Shown in pieces: positions 62,618-64,000 of a stretch of 64,000 nt of DNA (the first letter of the stretch is position 1; each line of letters begins with the position of its first letter). Source of the stretch: Mesorhizobium terrae (GTDB taxonomy: Bacteria; Pseudomonadota; Alphaproteobacteria; Rhizobiales; Rhizobiaceae); contig NZ_CP044218.1 in the NCBI RefSeq assembly GCF_008727715.1, positions 992,001-1,056,000 of the forward strand. The letters are read 5' to 3'. The position numbers and the translations under genes were made by a program. The notes beneath the pieces are model-generated. The model made no database searches, was not told the DNA's origin, and was given only the letters and a program-made list of their open reading frames with translations.

Positions 62618-63163
62618 TCACCCGCCGCTCTTCACCGCGGCGCGCAGCCCCTGGTGCGAGGCCATGAAAGCCTGTTCGGCCGCCGTCGGCGCGCGCGGCT
62701 TGATGTCGTAGCCGAGGGCGGCGGTGAGTTCCTGGATGTCGATAAAGCGGCGGCCGGCGCGGTCATAGACGCCGGCGGTCGTCTTCATCAGCGCTGCGGT
62801 CTCGCCATTGTCGAGCACGAAGCGATGCGAGCCGAGTACCTGCGTGCCTTCCCAGGTCTCGATCGAGGACACCACTTCGAAGCGGCGCCATAGCCTGATC
62901 TCGCGCACGTAGACGGTCTGCAGGCCGCCCAGCATCGGCGCCCAGCCCTTCTTGCGCGCCAGCGCGATCAGGCCGGCGCGGATGAAGATGTCGATGCGGC
63001 CGAGGTCGGCCAGCATCATGTAGCGGGCATTGTTGAGATGCACGTTGAAGTCGATATCGGTCGGCAGGCAGCGGAAACCCAGTCGGCTTTCGTCGCCCAT
63101 CTTGTAGGGACCGCGCGATTTCGCCGTCAGCGCCATGCGTGCGAGACGCGGCCATACATACAT
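62618..63163 (-). CDS. acyl-CoA thioesterase-like hotdog protein
   Basis: This 181-residue protein has the hotdog fold pattern of 4-hydroxybenzoyl-CoA thioesterase/THEM6-like proteins: CLPTDIDFNVHLNNARYMMLADLGRIDIFIRAGL, where the Asp-x-x-x-His-x-Asn box carries likely catalytic residues, then a long helix, LGGLQTVYVREIRLWRRFEVVSSIETWEG and HRFVLDNGETAALMKTTAGVYD. The substrate is probably an acyl-CoA. A beta-oxidation gene lies upstream on the same strand across a repeat element, so a fatty-acid connection is plausible. Confidence 0.87.
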   Translation of the reverse strand: MYVWPRLARMALTAKSRGPYKMGDESRLGFRCLPTDIDFNVHLNNARYMMLADLGRIDIFIRAGLIALARKKGWAPMLGGLQTVYVREIRLWRRFEVVSSIETWEGTQVLGSHRFVLDNGETAALMKTTAGVYDRAGRRFIDIQELTAALGYDIKPRAPTAAEQAFMASHQGLRAAVKSGG

Positions 63164-63178
63164 GATGAAACTTCCCTT

Positions 63179-63380
63179 CCTTCTCCCCGTTCACGGGGAG
63201 AAGGTGGCCCGAAGGGCCGGATGAGGGGCTCCGGAATATCGCAAGGCAGGTGTCGCCCCTCACCTGCCTGTCAAGTGGGCCCTCCGCTATCGCTTCGGGC
63301 GTTCTTCACTCGAAAAGCCAAGCATTTGGCTTTTCGTCCGCTTCGTGGAGCGCTCTTCACCCCCCGTGAACGGGGAGAGG
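63179..63380. repeat. palindromic mosaic intergenic repeat, copy 2
   Basis: A 12-bp stem CCTTCTCCCCGT/ACGGGGAGAAGG (63179-63204), then GGCCC/GGGCC and GATGAGGGG, repeats the start of the element at 43618-43755. This copy is longer. Its centre adds a separate hairpin (63311-63336) flanked by two similar CGCTTCG...CTTCAC segments, and the end closes with CCCCCGT/ACGGGGAG. It fills the gap between the thioesterase and FadJ-like genes. Confidence 0.78.
63311..63336. repeat. nested 11-bp hairpin inside the mosaic repeat
   Basis: CGAAAAGCCAA (63311-63321) and TTGGCTTTTCG (63326-63336) are perfect reverse complements with a 4-base loop. It lies between near-repeated CGCTTCG segments, suggesting that one palindromic unit inserted within another. 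The T-rich arm could also act as a terminator for the leftward FadJ-like gene. Confidence 0.7.
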
Positions 63381-63394
63381 AACGATGTTTCGAC

Positions 63395-64000
63395 TTATGC
63401 CGCCTTCTTGACCTCGCCCTTCGCGTAGGGGTCGAAGCGCTGGTAGAAGGTTTCGCCCTTGTCGGCCATGTCGAGAAGCAGCTTCGGCGCCTTGAACTGC
63501 GCGCCATACTTCTTCTGCAGGCCCTTGGCGATCTTGACGAACGCCTTGGCGCCGATGCCGTCGATGTAGGACAGCGCACCGCCAGTATAGGGCGCGAAGC
63601 CGAAGGCGAGGATCGAACCGACATCCGCTTCGCGCGGGTCGGTGACGATGCCCTCCTCCATCACGCGCGCGGCCTCCAGCGCGATCGTCACCAGAAGGCG
63701 CTGCTTGAGCTCCTCATAGTCGACCTTGTCGGGATCGAGCTGCGGATAGAGACCTTTGAGGCCCGGCCACAGCTTTTTCTTAGCCGGCTTCGGCGGGTAG
63801 TCGTAGAAGCCCTTGGCATTCTTGCGGCCGAGGCGTTCATGCTTGTCGACCAGCGTGTTGATCAGCGCGAACTGCTCCTTGTCGACGGCCTTTTCGCCGA
63901 GGTCGCGAATGGTCTGCTTCATGATCTTCTGGGCGAGGTCGATCGCCGTCTCGTCGGTCAGCGCCAGCGGGCCGACCGGCATGCCGGCCGCCTTGGCGGC
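63395..64000 (-). CDS. FadJ-like 3-hydroxyacyl-CoA dehydrogenase, C-terminal part
   Basis: The frame is open through the window edge, with 201 residues visible before the stop at 63395. The sequence AGMPVGPLALTDETAIDLAQKIM is the end of the first 3-hydroxyacyl-CoA dehydrogenase C-terminal domain. GRKNAKGFYDY, VTIALEAARVMEEGIVTDPREADVGSILAFGFAPYTGGALSYIDGIG marks the second, as in multifunctional beta-oxidation proteins FadB/FadJ. An internal ATG at 63982 is not the true start. The N-terminal enoyl-CoA hydratase and NAD-binding domains must lie beyond the window. Confidence 0.92.
   Translation of the reverse strand, partial: AAKAAGMPVGPLALTDETAIDLAQKIMKQTIRDLGEKAVDKEQFALINTLVDKHERLGRKNAKGFYDYPPKPAKKKLWPGLKGLYPQLDPDKVDYEELKQRLLVTIALEAARVMEEGIVTDPREADVGSILAFGFAPYTGGALSYIDGIGAKAFVKIAKGLQKKYGAQFKAPKLLLDMADKGETFYQRFDPYAKGEVKKAA

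Overview
The window is high-GC alphaproteobacterial chromosome, most probably Mesorhizobium or a close relative in the Rhizobiales. The pointers are gcrA with GANTC sites, a ChvE-GguABC sugar system beside a GbpR-like LysR regulator, class I lysyl-tRNA synthetase, a SAM-II riboswitch, a FixK/Fnr box upstream of ALA-synthase hemA, Omp25/31-type porins and palindromic intergenic repeats. The species assignment is inference from gene content. Most of the window is ordinary core chromosome, with a few accessory inserts.

Layout. 1-6400: a TetR-controlled export locus, with a leftward tetR, a frameshifted small membrane ORF and an MFS exporter cut by the window edge, and a rightward RND pump (adaptor plus permease). 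Two identical 24-bp operators sit on the two facing promoters. 6400-11000: leftward gamma-glutamyltransferase, membrane dipeptidase and D-amino-acid dehydrogenase. 11100-18750: galE, hemA, a secreted protein with a SecD-head-like C-terminus, a small SUOX-fold protein, ilvE, a class I aminotransferase and mscL. 18990-23150: a CrbS-like transporter-linked hybrid sensor kinase converging on a CrbR-like regulator. 23300-27900: small secreted protein, DUF952, pyrD, MATE exporter, histone-deacetylase-like protein, DUF6460.

28018-30460: tRNA-Gly(CCC), then a roughly 1.2-kb lower-GC stretch carrying an outer-membrane protein gene, bounded by a partial copy of the tRNA 3' end and by an imperfect 32-bp repeat; a second porin and a lipoprotein follow. 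30550-37030: gbpR, chvE, gguA, gguB, gguC. 37100-38830: two tandem paralogous amino-acid-binding proteins, each with its own near-identical terminator. 38940-43610: dcd, SAM-II leader and metZ, YjbR-like protein, GT21 glycosyltransferase, apaG.

43618-45980: an accessory MFS/TetR pair bracketed by a palindromic repeat and a decayed coding fragment, lying between apaG and hslO. 46200-54610: hslO, argF, argD, gcrA, corA, phoU, phoR and ppk2; the phosphate regulators occur here without pstSCAB. 54600-61750: a GT2 glycosyltransferase with an MshEN-like N-terminus, a binding protein, TerB-like protein, lysS, a degenerate nuclease-fold protein and an S24 repressor-like regulator. 61850-64000: VapBC toxin-antitoxin, thioesterase, a mosaic palindromic repeat, and the C-terminal part of a FadJ-type beta-oxidation enzyme cut by the window edge.

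I found no convincing new multi-gene system. The most unusual items are the tRNA-Gly-bounded mini-insert, the standalone SecD-head protein, the mirrored operators, the coding remnant downstream of hslO in its own frame, and the 21-bp palindrome plus octamer array after gcrA.
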